Below, piece by piece: positions 39,416-48,443 of a stretch of 64,000 nt of DNA (the stretch's first letter is position 1; each line of letters opens with the position of its first letter). Origin of the DNA: Prochlorococcus sp. AG-363-O06 (GTDB lineage Bacteria; Cyanobacteriota; Cyanobacteriia; PCC-6307; Cyanobiaceae); contig QCFY01000002.1 of assembly GCA_003280085.1 (NCBI GenBank), forward strand, positions 62,001-126,000. Reading direction: 5' to 3'. The position numbers were made by a program, and so were the translations under genes. Below the pieces are notes generated by a model. That model saw nothing but the letters and a program-made list of their open reading frames with translations. It had not been told where the DNA came from and ran no database searches.

Positions 39416-40882
39416 ATGGGTAAAAACCCTCTCGGTAAAAACCTGCTTACAGAACGACTATTAAGAAGTTGGGTCCGCTGTCCTAGAAAAGCATGGCTTG
39501 ATCTCCATGGAGATAGCAAGCAAAGGCTCTGGACTGCTCATAGAGCTCTTCAATTAGATCATCAACAGAACAGTTTTACTGCATTCATAAAAGTAAAGCC
39601 TGGGAAAGGCATAACAGCCTGCGAACAAGGCTCCTCAGCAGTAATAGGAATAAGACTTAAAGGAATATCTCATAACGGATTCAAACTTGAAAGCCATCCA
39701 AGCCTTCTTCAAAAAGTTCCTGGCGAAAGCTGTTGGGGGAATTTTGGATATAGACCTGTCATTGCTAGGCAAGGGAAAAGGCTTACTAAAGAGCATAAAT
39801 TGGCTTTAGCCCTGGAAGGACTCCTACTTGGCCATGTACAAGGTTCATTAGTCAGGGAAGGATTGGCTGTATCAAAAACAAAAAATGGAGTGGAGTTAGA
39901 AACAATTTCTTTTACTAAAAAACTAGAAAAACAATTAAAAGAGTCACTTTGCAAATTAACAAGCGATTTAATCAAAGAGACGCCTCCTCCAATCACAGCT
40001 GATAGGCGTAAATGTTCAATATGTTCATGGAGAGGAATATGCAATTCAGAAGCATCATTAAATGGCCACCTAAGCGAAGTAAGCGGCATTGGCGCTCGCA
40101 GAAGTGAATTGCTTCATGATTTAGGGATTAGAAATATAAGCGAATTGGCTGCATATAAACCTACTGACTTAGCTAGAAAACTTGAATCTTTTGGGGAGCA
40201 GCATGTAGAAATCGCACAAAAAATTATTTTTCAGGCCAAGGTTCAAGCAAGAAATTTACCCGAAAGGTTCGATAAAAATAAAGTATTTCCGGAAATAAAT
40301 GGTCAAGAAAAGCTATTAATCTATGATATTGAATCAGATCCTGATTATGGGGAAAACTTTCTACATGGATTTATGTACTTAGAACGAAGTTCATCTGGGG
40401 CATGGGATCTAGATTCAGCAAAATATCAGCCATTACTAGTTCTAGAAGAATGCAAAGAATCCAATTCTTGGAGTATATTAAAAAGTCACCTAAGCTCATA
40501 TCCTAATATTAAAATATTACATTATGGCGAAACAGAGCCTTTAACCGTCATTCGCTTAGCTAAAAAAGCTGACATTACAGACTTAGAACTAAAAAACCTT
40601 AAAAATTGTTTTATTGATATCCATGACCGACTAAGAAAACATTGGCGTCTACCTTTAAATAACTATAGTCTCAAATCTGTAGCTGGATGGATTGGTTTTA
40701 ATTGGAGCCAAAATGGATCCGAAGGGGCTAAAGCACTTTTGTGCTGGAGACAATGGAAAAGGGAAAAGCTATTCAACTATAAAACTAGTTCCAAGCCTTT
40801 GGAATGGATTCAAAAATACAATAAAGAAGACTGCCTCGCCACTTGGGCAGTTACAGAGTGGTTGCTACGTCAGGATGAATAA
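39416..40882 (+). CDS. TM0106-like RecB-family nuclease with HhH and RNase H-like domains
   Basis: A 488-residue protein. The N-terminal half resembles the RecB-type nuclease TM0106 family, with a cysteine cluster CSICSWRGIC (about residues 200-209) that may hold an iron-sulfur cluster. A helix-hairpin-helix segment follows (VSGIGARRSELLHDLGIRN), then an RNase H/exonuclease-like domain starting LLIYDIESDPDYG and ending with YNKEDCLATWAVTEWL. A DNA or RNA nuclease in repair is likely; the biological role is unknown. ATG start, divergent from the phosphomutase. Confidence 0.78.
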   Translation: MGKNPLGKNLLTERLLRSWVRCPRKAWLDLHGDSKQRLWTAHRALQLDHQQNSFTAFIKVKPGKGITACEQGSSAVIGIRLKGISHNGFKLESHPSLLQKVPGESCWGNFGYRPVIARQGKRLTKEHKLALALEGLLLGHVQGSLVREGLAVSKTKNGVELETISFTKKLEKQLKESLCKLTSDLIKETPPPITADRRKCSICSWRGICNSEASLNGHLSEVSGIGARRSELLHDLGIRNISELAAYKPTDLARKLESFGEQHVEIAQKIIFQAKVQARNLPERFDKNKVFPEINGQEKLLIYDIESDPDYGENFLHGFMYLERSSSGAWDLDSAKYQPLLVLEECKESNSWSILKSHLSSYPNIKILHYGETEPLTVIRLAKKADITDLELKNLKNCFIDIHDRLRKHWRLPLNNYSLKSVAGWIGFNWSQNGSEGAKALLCWRQWKREKLFNYKTSSKPLEWIQKYNKEDCLATWAVTEWLLRQDE

Positions 40883-40889
40883 TAAAAAA

Positions 40890-41744
40890 TTAATGCTTGA
40901 TATCTTTTAAGGATTTAAATCCAAGTGGGATTTTAATACTAACAATTTGAGACTTAGACATGACTGAAAGATTTTTCTCATGCAGAGCATGTCTTTTGAG
41001 CATTGCCAATCCTATAGTCTTTTGAATACTAGAATCATATAATGAAGAAAGAATTAAACCTGACTTCTTAAAAGAATCTTCCCCATCTAATTTAAAACCT
41101 ATGAATTCCCCTGGTATAACTTTAGAATCCGATTCCCAATATCTTAATTCTTGTTTAATGATGCCTTTGTTTGACAACTTAGAAATAGTTTCCTGACCGA
41201 GATAACACCCTTTATTTAAATTAACCAAATCAGAAAGACCTAGTTCAAACGGATTACTTTCTGTACCTAGTTCACTGTCTCTAAGGGGGAAACCTTGTTT
41301 AATGCTCCATTCATCCACTTGACTCTGAGTTGCAAAGGCATAGTCTCTAAAAGAATCTGGAGTCTCTTCATCTCTAAAGAGCCATGTTATATTTCTAGAA
41401 TCTCGTGGCTGCTCTTCTGAAATTATTTGAAGCCTATTTACTTCCTCTGAATCCTGAATATAAACATTATCCGCAGGGAAAATTGACGACCCAAAGCTAT
41501 TAACTACCTTATCTATATTGCCACCTAGGACTATTACATAAGCACCATCATTATCTAGTTTTACCTCCAAAATGGCTCTCACCCTCCCAGTTGGAGTTAA
41601 CAAGCAAGCATGTGCAATCAAATCTTGTTTAAATGTCAAAAATTCTGCCGTGGTTTGTCCATGTAAAAAAGACCTGACTCCGGGTCCAGTTAATCGAATA
41701 ACTGGCCATCTCTCGGCCCAACAAAATTTCTTAGTAAAACTCAT
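40890..41744 (-). CDS. ygfZ: YgfZ/GcvT-like folate-binding protein
   Basis: A 284-residue protein with the family's K-G-C-Y-x-G-Q-E motif ([15 protein letters not shown], about residues 176-190) and [11 protein letters not shown] near the N-terminus. YgfZ helps make or repair iron-sulfur clusters in a folate-dependent way. It overlaps pyrE by four bases (ATGA), so the two are co-translated. It ends 7 bp from the stop of the convergent nuclease gene. Confidence 0.88.
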   Translation of the reverse strand: MSFTKKFCWAERWPVIRLTGPGVRSFLHGQTTAEFLTFKQDLIAHACLLTPTGRVRAILEVKLDNDGAYVIVLGGNIDKVVNSFGSSIFPADNVYIQDSEEVNRLQIISEEQPRDSRNITWLFRDEETPDSFRDYAFATQSQVDEWSIKQGFPLRDSELGTESNPFELGLSDLVNLNKGCYLGQETISKLSNKGIIKQELRYWESDSKVIPGEFIGFKLDGEDSFKKSGLILSSLYDSSIQKTIGLAMLKRHALHEKNLSVMSKSQIVSIKIPLGFKSLKDIKH

Positions 41745-42304
41745 AAATTACTTGTCCTGGATCTTCCAACTAATTCATCTAACAAGAAAAGACTTACTAA
41801 TTCGAGGCCTTCTTGTTTGATCATTTCTCCACCACCCTCTTGCCTATCAACAATGGTAACGACGCGATTAACAAGATATCCAGCTTCCCGGAGCTTTCTC
41901 ACTGCCTTCAAAGAAGACCCTCCTGTTGTGACTACATCCTCAAGCACCGTGATCAAAGCACCTTTTGGAGGCAATGGTCCCTCAAGCCAAGCCCCTGTCC
42001 CATGGCCTTTAGCTTCTTTTCTAATAATCAAAGCATTTAAGGAGCGATCATTTTGGGCAGCGCTCATGGCGACAGAACTGACTAAGGGGTCTGCTCCAAG
42101 GGTCAAACCTGCTACAGCTTTTGCGTCCTTATCAACATGCTCAAGTAACAATTCGCTCAACAAAACCAGCCCTTTTCCGCTCAAGGAAACGGGCTTGCAA
42201 TTCACGTAATGATTACTTTCTCTTCCAGAGGCAAGGGTGAATTGACCCAAGCGATATGCATCTCTTACAAGCATTGTGAGAAGCTTATCTCGGGAAAATT
42301 TCAT
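41741..42304 (-). CDS. pyrE: Orotate phosphoribosyltransferase
   Basis: A 187-residue enzyme from ATG 42304 (TTG 42313 would add three). The PRPP-binding loop [13 protein letters not shown] is at about residues 115-127, and [17 protein letters not shown] near the N-terminus is typical. It joins orotate and PRPP in pyrimidine synthesis. It is upstream of, and overlaps, ygfZ. Confidence 0.93.
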   Translation of the reverse strand: MKFSRDKLLTMLVRDAYRLGQFTLASGRESNHYVNCKPVSLSGKGLVLLSELLLEHVDKDAKAVAGLTLGADPLVSSVAMSAAQNDRSLNALIIRKEAKGHGTGAWLEGPLPPKGALITVLEDVVTTGGSSLKAVRKLREAGYLVNRVVTIVDRQEGGGEMIKQEGLELVSLFLLDELVGRSRTSNL

Positions 42305-42436
42305 ACGGTTCAAGAAGCAAATTATGTTGGCTGTCGCATCAAAGATGACTTGACTGCTTTGAATTTAGATTGTTGTCCTTATTATTCCTTCTAAAGCCTT
42401 CAATATGATCGAAGGTTATTAGAGAATGTTTCATGA

Positions 42437-42509
42437 GGGGGTCTAGCAATCTGGTGAATGCACTGAACTCATAATTCAGCTAAGGCGAGTTCGATCCTCG
42501 CGACCCCCA
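42437..42509 (+). tRNA. tRNA-Met (CAT anticodon)
   Basis: A 73-nt cloverleaf: acceptor stem GGGGGTC/GACCCCC with discriminator A, anticodon stem CTGAA/TTCAG around the loop CTCATAA, and T-arm GCGAG-TTCGATC-CTCGC. CCA is not encoded: the 3' bases are A then T. The first pair is G-C, so it is not the initiator type. An elongator Met tRNA is likely; a lysidine-modified Ile tRNA with CAT cannot be fully excluded. Confidence 0.93.
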
Positions 42510-42522
42510 TGCGACTCAATTA

Positions 42523-43803
42523 ATGCGACTGCTAATTTTTGGGCTACTGATAGCGCTACCTGCGTTCTTTGCAGGTAGCGAAGTATCTCTTCTTCGCCTA
42601 AGGCCTAGTCGTGTCCAACGATTAGTTGAAGAAGGTCAGCCAGGCGCAAAGTCAATCAATCGACTTCAAAGACGTTTAAGAAGGGCCTTAATGGTTTCTC
42701 AATTAGGCGGAACATTATCCCTAGTGGCACTTGGATGGCTAGGGAAAGGAATGGGATATAGGCTTTGGCCAGAAGCAAAAAATGTGAACCTTATATGGGA
42801 TGTCAGTCTTTTCTTATTAATTGTTCTTCTGGCGACGTTAATTTCAGGGTTACTGCCTAAAGCTTTAGTACTTAATAGGCCAGAAAAATCTGCTCTTTTT
42901 CTAGCCCCTCTCTTAGAAGAAGTGATGCGGGTATTAGCACCCTTATTAGTTTTATTAGAGTCACTAGGTTCCAATTTGTTTCGTTTAATCGGGCTTAACA
43001 CTCATTGGGATTCACTAATGCCTGCTTTATCAGCAGAAGAATTAGAAACCCTTATCGAAACGGGGGGGGTGACTGGTCTTAGACCAGATGAACGAAATAT
43101 TTTAGAAGGAGTATTTGCGCTAAGAGACACGCAAGTACGCGAAGTAATGATTCCTCGTTCTGGAATGGTAACCCTTTCAGTCGAAGTTGTTTTTGCAGAA
43201 CTAATGAAAGAAGTTCACCTTACTAGGCATGCTCGCTTTTTAGTTATTGGAGATTCATTAGATGATGTAAGAGGTGTCCTAGATCTTCGACAACTAGCTG
43301 AACCCATTTCAAGAGGTGCATTGCAAGCAGAAACTCCTCTTAAGCCATATTTGAGGCCCGCCAGAAGAGTTCTTGAAACAAGCACTTTGGCTGAACTACT
43401 TCCGATTATTAGGAATGGAGAACCTTTCCTCTTAGTAGTTGATGAACATGGTGGAACAGAAGGACTTGTAACGGCTGCAGATCTGACAGGCGAGATTGTT
43501 GGCGATGAAATTCAATCAAACAATCAAGATCCAGACATACAAATTGTTGAAGGTCAATCCAACAAATGGTTAATTGCAGGTGATTTAGAAATTATTGAGC
43601 TCAATCGCCAACTAAACCTAGGTCTGCCAGAAGCAGACGATCACCACACACTTGCTGGATTTTTACTTGAAAAACTTCAGCATGTCCCCTCTGAAAAAGA
43701 GTCACTTAATTTCCAAAACATCAGATTTGAAATAATTCGGATGAACGGCCCTCGCATTGAATTAGTGAAGTTGGCCTTAGGAAGTACCCCTCATCACGGA
43801 TAA
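42523..43803 (+). CDS. CNNM/HlyC-CorC family membrane protein with CBS domains
   Basis: A 426-residue membrane protein. The N-terminal part (about residues 1-165) has three or four helices with FAGSEVSLLRLRPSR; then come two CBS domains (MIPRSGMVTLS and PFLLVVDEHGGTEGLVT) and a C-terminal CorC/HlyC domain (LEIIELNRQLNLGLPEADDHHTLAGFL). Such proteins are cation (Mg2+ or Co2+) transporters or regulators. A run of eight G residues at 43062-43069 stays in frame. It starts 13 bp after the tRNA. Confidence 0.87.
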   Translation: MRLLIFGLLIALPAFFAGSEVSLLRLRPSRVQRLVEEGQPGAKSINRLQRRLRRALMVSQLGGTLSLVALGWLGKGMGYRLWPEAKNVNLIWDVSLFLLIVLLATLISGLLPKALVLNRPEKSALFLAPLLEEVMRVLAPLLVLLESLGSNLFRLIGLNTHWDSLMPALSAEELETLIETGGVTGLRPDERNILEGVFALRDTQVREVMIPRSGMVTLSVEVVFAELMKEVHLTRHARFLVIGDSLDDVRGVLDLRQLAEPISRGALQAETPLKPYLRPARRVLETSTLAELLPIIRNGEPFLLVVDEHGGTEGLVTAADLTGEIVGDEIQSNNQDPDIQIVEGQSNKWLIAGDLEIIELNRQLNLGLPEADDHHTLAGFLLEKLQHVPSEKESLNFQNIRFEIIRMNGPRIELVKLALGSTPHHG

Positions 43804-43837
43804 TTAATAACTAGCTAGTTTGGACAATGACTCTCTA

Positions 43838-44842
43838 ATGAGCACCCCAATGATTCCAGTAAAAGTTGGGGTGATAGGTATCGGCAATATGGGCTGGCAC
43901 CATGCTCGGGTTTTAAGTTTGCTCAAGGATGCCGAATTGATAGGGGTTGCAGACCCAGATCCTGAACGTGGCAATTTGGCAACTGAGCAGTTTGACTGCA
44001 AATGGTTTGAAAACTATCAAGAATTAATTGATGAAGTTGAAGCAGTTTGCATTGCAGTACCAACTTTGCTCCATCATCAAGTCGGAATGGACTGCCTCCA
44101 AGCCAGTAAGCATGTCCTAATAGAAAAACCAATTGCTGCTAGTCAAGATGAAGCCACTGCTCTTATAACTGCTGCAAATAAGGCTGGTCGACTTTTACAA
44201 GTTGGTCATATTGAGCGATTTAATCCAGCCTTTCGTGAATTGATTAAAGTTGTAGCCAATGAAGAGGTTGTTGTTCTAGAAGCAAGACGTCATAGCCCAC
44301 ATGCAGACAGAGCGAATGATGTTTCTGTTGTTCTGGACTTAATGATTCATGATCTTGATCTAGTCCTGGAATTAGCAAATGCTCCTGTCATAAGACTCGC
44401 TGCAGTAGGTGGGCGAAGTGCAGAAGGTCCTATTGATTATGTAAATGCAACTCTTGGCTTTAGTAACGGTGTAATAGCGAGTCTCACTGCAAGCAAGATG
44501 AGCCATAGAAAAATTAGAAGCCTAAGTGCACATTGCTTAACCAGCTTGGTTGAAACTGATTTCTTAAATCACAATCTGCATATACATCGGCGCGCCCACG
44601 AGTGGTACTCAGCCGACCATGGGGAATTGCTCTATCGAAATGATGGATTCATAGAAGAAGTAAGCACAACCTCTATCGAGCCTTTATATGCGGAACTTGA
44701 GCACTTTTTACAATGTGTAAGAGGAAGAGAAACTCCTGCCGTAGGAGGAGAACAGGCCTCTAGAGCGTTAAGACTGGCTGATCTGATTGAACACGCAGTA
44801 GAACATCCAGGGAATGGACTGGAATTAAAAGAGGCAATTTAA
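43838..44842 (+). CDS. Gfo/Idh/MocA family NAD(P)-dependent oxidoreductase
   Basis: A 334-residue oxidoreductase from ATG 43838 (TTG 43820 would add six). The dinucleotide motif GVIGIGNMGWHHARVL opens the protein; EKPIAASQDEA is the family's catalytic-lysine block and DLMIHDLDLVLELA follows. Members reduce or oxidise sugars or inositols; its substrate is unknown. Together with the DegT aminotransferase it could work on nucleotide-sugars. Confidence 0.88.
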   Translation: MSTPMIPVKVGVIGIGNMGWHHARVLSLLKDAELIGVADPDPERGNLATEQFDCKWFENYQELIDEVEAVCIAVPTLLHHQVGMDCLQASKHVLIEKPIAASQDEATALITAANKAGRLLQVGHIERFNPAFRELIKVVANEEVVVLEARRHSPHADRANDVSVVLDLMIHDLDLVLELANAPVIRLAAVGGRSAEGPIDYVNATLGFSNGVIASLTASKMSHRKIRSLSAHCLTSLVETDFLNHNLHIHRRAHEWYSADHGELLYRNDGFIEEVSTTSIEPLYAELEHFLQCVRGRETPAVGGEQASRALRLADLIEHAVEHPGNGLELKEAI

Positions 44843-44864
44843 TTATTTTTTAACATTAAAAACA

Positions 44865-44917
44865 TTCGCCCTGCTTTCCTGGCAAATCCAACAAAAGATT
44901 TTTGCCAGCAAGGCGAA
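44865..44917. terminator. Hairpin downstream of the oxidoreductase gene
   Basis: A long dyad: outer arms ttcgcc (44865-44870) and ggcgaa (44912-44917), inner arms ctggcaaa and tttgccag. It sits 22 bp after the Gfo/Idh/MocA gene and downstream of psbK. No long T-run follows directly on the plus strand, so termination is likely but not certain. Confidence 0.45.
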
Positions 44918-44936
44918 CTCTTGCCATCAATTAAAA

Positions 44937-44962
44937 CCTTTGCGATTTGTTACCCGCAAAGG
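44937..44962 (-). terminator. Terminator of the tgt-psbK transcript
   Basis: A perfect 8-bp stem (cctttgcg / cgcaaagg, 44937-44944 and 44955-44962) with a 10-nt loop. On the reverse strand the stem is followed by TTTTAATT. It ends 19 bp beyond the psbK stop. Confidence 0.65.
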
Positions 44963-44980
44963 AGTTTTTGCGCTCAGAAG

Positions 44981-45124
44981 TTACCTAAAGCCAACTGCTG
45001 CTTGCCATACAAAAACAAGCAAGAAGAAGAACAGAGGTATCAGTGGAAGTACGTCCACCGTTGGAGCAAAGGCCCTATAAGCCTCTGGCAATTGGGCCAA
45101 CATGTTGAGAGTCAATGCTGCCAT
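44981..45124 (-). CDS. psbK: Photosystem II protein K
   Basis: A 47-codon reverse-strand ORF found by hand translation. It begins [19 protein letters not shown], where LPEAY is the start of mature PsbK, then a membrane helix ([24 protein letters not shown]) ending in R. PsbK is a small photosystem II subunit on the CP43 side that aids stability. It lies 30 bp downstream of tgt on the same strand, the usual cyanobacterial neighbour. It is easily missed by automatic gene finders because of its size. Confidence 0.93.
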   Translation of the reverse strand: MAALTLNMLAQLPEAYRAFAPTVDVLPLIPLFFFLLVFVWQAAVGFR

Positions 45125-45154
45125 CCCTAGAAAATCATGGACGTTTCAAGGACG

Positions 45155-46273
45155 CTACCACGTGTGGTGAGCTTGCGAGTCACTATTCCACGGAGCGAAA
45201 TCCTCTGAAAAACAACCTTCAGAGATTGATTGGCGGATTGAACGAGCAAAACGAGTCAAATGATGAAGATTGTGCAAGCTCAAAAGAGTCAGTCCTAGCA
45301 ACTCATTACTACGAATAAGGTGGTGTAGATATGCCCGACTGTGCTTGGCACAAGCCTCGCATTTACAGGTTGAATCTATGGGGTCATGATCATTACGAAA
45401 GCAAGAATTTTTTAAATTCCATCTTTGATCTTTAACCAAAGCAGTTCCATGCCTGCCTAAACGAGTTGGTATTACACAATCAAAAAGATCTATACCCTGC
45501 GAAACCGCTATGGCTAATTCCTTAATTGTCCCTATACCCATCAAGTATCTAGGGGACCCTTCTGGCAGATATGGGCTTAGGTCACGAACTACTCTATGAA
45601 TTTGGTTTACAGGTTCACCGACACTAACTCCCCCAATTGCGATCCCTGGCAAATCGAAACTCGAAACAATTCTTGCGCTCTCTGCACGAAGATTTGAGAA
45701 GCCTCCTCCCTGAATTATCCCAAAAAGAGCCTGATCGGGCCTGTTATGTACAGAAACACATCTTTCCAACCATGCATGAGTCCGCTTACAGGCAATTTCT
45801 ACCTCAGATTCAGTTGCAGAATAAGGAGGACATTGATCAAAAGCCATGGCAACATCTGAGCCAAGTGCCATTTGTATATCTATTGCTTTTTCTGGTGTTA
45901 ACTCAATTTGATTTCCGTCTCTAGGATTGCGAAAAACAACTCCATCATTATCGATTCGATTTAACTTCGCAAGGCTAAAAACTTGAAATCCACCAGAATC
46001 AGTCAATACAGGTCCTTCCCAACCCATAAATTTATGAATACCCCCCGAGTCTTGAATAATTTGCTCACCTGGCTGTAAATGGAGATGATATGTATTAGCG
46101 AGAATCATTGAAGCACCTGTCTTTTCCAATTGAGTTGTTGTAACTCCCTTTACAGTTGCCGATGTACCTACTGGCATAAAAATAGGGGTCTGGATACTCC
46201 CATGTGGCGTTCTAAATTCTCCTAATCTTGCTCGGGTGTTAGAGCAATGTGCTTTGATCTGAAACTCAAACAC
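45155..46273 (-). CDS. tgt: tRNA-guanine transglycosylase
   Basis: A 372-residue protein from GTG 46273, giving the usual start [18 protein letters not shown]; a TTG at 46297 would add eight. The catalytic aspartates are in [12 protein letters not shown] and [14 protein letters not shown], and the zinc ligands in [17 protein letters not shown]. It swaps guanine 34 for preQ1 in tRNAs with GUN anticodons on the way to queuosine. psbK follows on the same strand. Confidence 0.94.
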   Translation of the reverse strand: MFEFQIKAHCSNTRARLGEFRTPHGSIQTPIFMPVGTSATVKGVTTTQLEKTGASMILANTYHLHLQPGEQIIQDSGGIHKFMGWEGPVLTDSGGFQVFSLAKLNRIDNDGVVFRNPRDGNQIELTPEKAIDIQMALGSDVAMAFDQCPPYSATESEVEIACKRTHAWLERCVSVHNRPDQALFGIIQGGGFSNLRAESARIVSSFDLPGIAIGGVSVGEPVNQIHRVVRDLSPYLPEGSPRYLMGIGTIKELAIAVSQGIDLFDCVIPTRLGRHGTALVKDQRWNLKNSCFRNDHDPIDSTCKCEACAKHSRAYLHHLIRSNELLGLTLLSLHNLHHLTRFARSIRQSISEGCFSEDFAPWNSDSQAHHTW

Positions 46274-46363
46274 TTTGAAAAATGAAAATATGCACAACTT
46301 GCATGGAGGTCTTCAAGCTTTTCTGAGACTAGTTTGTGCTTTAGCTAATTATGGAGGTTTATT

Positions 46364-47131
46364 CTGCTTAAGACACCTTGGCTAAGAGATTTAAATGGTG
46401 CTTGGATTTTCTACACCATCCTCCCTGCTTGCCCATGGATTAATCCAAGATTCGAGCGCATTGCACGATTTGCTCCATTAATTGGAATATTTATAGGAAT
46501 CATTCAATCTCTCCTTTGGCTTGGACTTGACTATCTAGGCTGGCCAAAGGAATCTTTAGCCATTTTTACAATTTGTACTGAAATCACATTTACAGGTGGG
46601 CTCCATTTAGATGGACTAATCGACACAGCAGATGGAATTGCAGCTGGCAGGACAAAATGCCTTACAGCAATGAAAGATAGCCGAGCAGGTGCAATCGGAG
46701 TAATTGTATTAATAGTTTCTTTATTGCTGCAGATTTCCTCATTAATAAAATTACATCATCTTGCACCTGTGTCAATAATTATTGCTTCATTTTGGGGGAG
46801 ATGTGCTCAATTTTGGGCTATAGAAAAGTTCCCCTATTTAAACGAAGAAAGTAAATCTAATTCACACAAATACTACTGGAAAGGCATAGAAGAAATAATG
46901 CCAAGCTTAATCATAGTACTAGTATTTATTACCCCTTTAATCTTATTAAGCACCTCCTCAACATTATCTACAATATCTATCACAATATTCGGTGTTATAA
47001 CCTGTATAGTTGTTCCTCAATTAATAGGCAAACAATTAAAGGGCCATAATGGAGACTCTTATGGCGCTTCTCTTGTAATCACTGAAACAGCTATGCTTAT
47101 GGCCATTGCATTCATATTGCCTTCAGTATGA
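46364..47131 (+). CDS. cobS: Adenosylcobinamide-GDP ribazoletransferase (cobalamin synthase), probable CTG start
   Basis: The coding frame runs from an in-frame TAA at 46345-46347 to the stop at 47131. No ATG, GTG or TTG occurs in frame before 46670, yet the frame upstream clearly encodes family sequence: TPWLRDLNGAWIFYTILPA at the N-terminus and the active-site GGLHLDGLIDTADG. The best start is CTG 46364, 6 nt after GGAGG (46353-46357); ATT 46361 is closer. That gives 255 residues, family size, with several membrane helices. CobS joins adenosylcobinamide-GDP and alpha-ribazole in B12 (pseudocobalamin in cyanobacteria) synthesis. It overlaps the kinase gene by 20 bp tail to tail. Confidence 0.85.
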   Translation: MLKTPWLRDLNGAWIFYTILPACPWINPRFERIARFAPLIGIFIGIIQSLLWLGLDYLGWPKESLAIFTICTEITFTGGLHLDGLIDTADGIAAGRTKCLTAMKDSRAGAIGVIVLIVSLLLQISSLIKLHHLAPVSIIIASFWGRCAQFWAIEKFPYLNEESKSNSHKYYWKGIEEIMPSLIIVLVFITPLILLSTSSTLSTISITIFGVITCIVVPQLIGKQLKGHNGDSYGASLVITETAMLMAIAFILPSV

Positions 47132-48227
47132 ATGCAAAAGCATTGCCCTTAGAAGGTAGATTAGGATTAAAAGTTGATGGAGGGATAAATAGTTTAAGCT
47201 CTCCACCTAATTCTTTTGCTAGTTTACTAGCTAGTGATAAGCCAAGACCACTACCATCCTTATCTTTAACATTAGTTCCCCTAAATCCTTTTTTAAAAAT
47301 TTCCGAACGCTCTCCTTTCTCAATAGGCTCACCTGTATCCCATACACAAATGCCTTCTTGACTAATAATAATTCCTATAGAAGAACCTTTATTACTATAT
47401 CGAAAAGCATTTTCAAGCAAATTAGCAACTATCTCTGCAATCAATCCATATCTCATAGGCTTTTGAGTATCGACCCAATCTGGCCATTCCGTAGGAGCGA
47501 ACCATTCGCGGCCCTGAAGATTTGCAGTCGCAGAGGCACGATCCAACAAAGGTTGTAAAATATCTATCAAATTAAAAGATTTAGATTTTGAAAGAATAGG
47601 TGGCAAAAGCAACGGAGACGAACTGCTCCCCTGGGATGGAAGCTTAGGCTGAGTTAATTGATCAAGAGCAGAAATATATCTATTTATTTGAGCCTCCTCG
47701 GTAAGTAAACCCTCTACTAATGTCCTGTTATTACTATCAGGATCCAACCGCCGCATCAAGAGCTTTGCATATGTGCGCAAAGCAGCCAATGGATTGCGTA
47801 ATTGATGTACTAATAATTTTATTTGTTCTCTATTTTGATTTAACTCTTTAAGCAAGTTTGTCCTTTCAAGCTCTAATCCAAGACATTGTGCAAGAGCAAC
47901 AGCTGCTGCAGTTAACCGCTGGTCAAGATTGTCTGGCCAAGCTTCTGCATCATGAAATCTTTCAGCTCTTATTACCCCCATCAAGATAGAACCCTCTTGC
48001 AATGGATACCAGCGTCTATAAGGCGAAGGTGCACGCAATTCGGAATCCGCCTCGACTGGCGGCAAAGCTTTCCCAAGCTGAGGCCATTCTCCAACAACTT
48101 CTAAACTAGGAGCCGCCCCATTATTTGTCTGAGCAACATAAACAATTAAATGCTTCAACGAAGGTTCAGCTGAAAAGCTTTGAAGCTGAACCTTCACTAA
48201 ATTCAAAAACCTTTCCGACAGCTCCAT
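47112..48227 (-). CDS. Hik2/CSK-like soluble histidine kinase
   Basis: A 371-residue sensor kinase without membrane segments. The N-terminal about 130 residues look like a GAF-type sensor domain; then the phospho-acceptor HQLRNPLAALRTYAKLL (His about residue 138), the N box ANLLENAFRYSN, the VWDTGEPI G1 box and GSGLGLSLASKLA. The H-box resembles cyanobacterial Hik2 and plant chloroplast sensor kinase, which report plastoquinone redox state or salt; this link is from memory of motif resemblance. No response regulator is adjacent. Convergent with cobS. Confidence 0.75.
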   Translation of the reverse strand: MELSERFLNLVKVQLQSFSAEPSLKHLIVYVAQTNNGAAPSLEVVGEWPQLGKALPPVEADSELRAPSPYRRWYPLQEGSILMGVIRAERFHDAEAWPDNLDQRLTAAAVALAQCLGLELERTNLLKELNQNREQIKLLVHQLRNPLAALRTYAKLLMRRLDPDSNNRTLVEGLLTEEAQINRYISALDQLTQPKLPSQGSSSSPLLLPPILSKSKSFNLIDILQPLLDRASATANLQGREWFAPTEWPDWVDTQKPMRYGLIAEIVANLLENAFRYSNKGSSIGIIISQEGICVWDTGEPIEKGERSEIFKKGFRGTNVKDKDGSGLGLSLASKLAKELGGELKLFIPPSTFNPNLPSKGNAFAFILKAI

Positions 48228-48331
48228 AGTTATCTAGTTTTCTAGTTGAATGCCCTTACCAGGCTGGGCAGAGAAGAGCAACTTGATAATTCAGAAAAAA
48301 GTATTAAGATGTTTTGTATCGACCAGCACAA

Positions 48332-48443
48332 AGCATCTCCGTGAGGTGTTCTCAAGGCCGACTTAGCAAAGTTGCACAAATAGTGCTACCAAAACTACAG
48401 CAGAGGTAGATAAGGCCCCTGTTATGTCGGCTAAGTTGTTTTT
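48332..48443 (+). ncRNA. Candidate structured RNA with U-tract terminator
   Basis: The 376-bp gap 48228-48603 holds no coding sequence I can support but several nested stems: a hairpin at 48332-48350 (catctc/gaggtg, loop cgt); a 9-bp closing stem cgacttagc (48359-48367) with gctaagttg (48430-48438, one G-U), followed by TTTTT; within it hairpin gcac-aaata-gtgc (48374-48386) and ctacc (48386-48390) with ggtag (48405-48409). This looks like a small RNA with an intrinsic terminator, or a leader attenuator of the downstream gene. It is not 6S, RNase P or tmRNA as far as I can see. Confidence 0.4.

Noticed and set aside
44921-45130. Plus-strand 69-codon ORF opposite psbK
   Set aside because: The reverse-strand frame translates as PsbK; the plus-strand peptide has no recognisable pattern.
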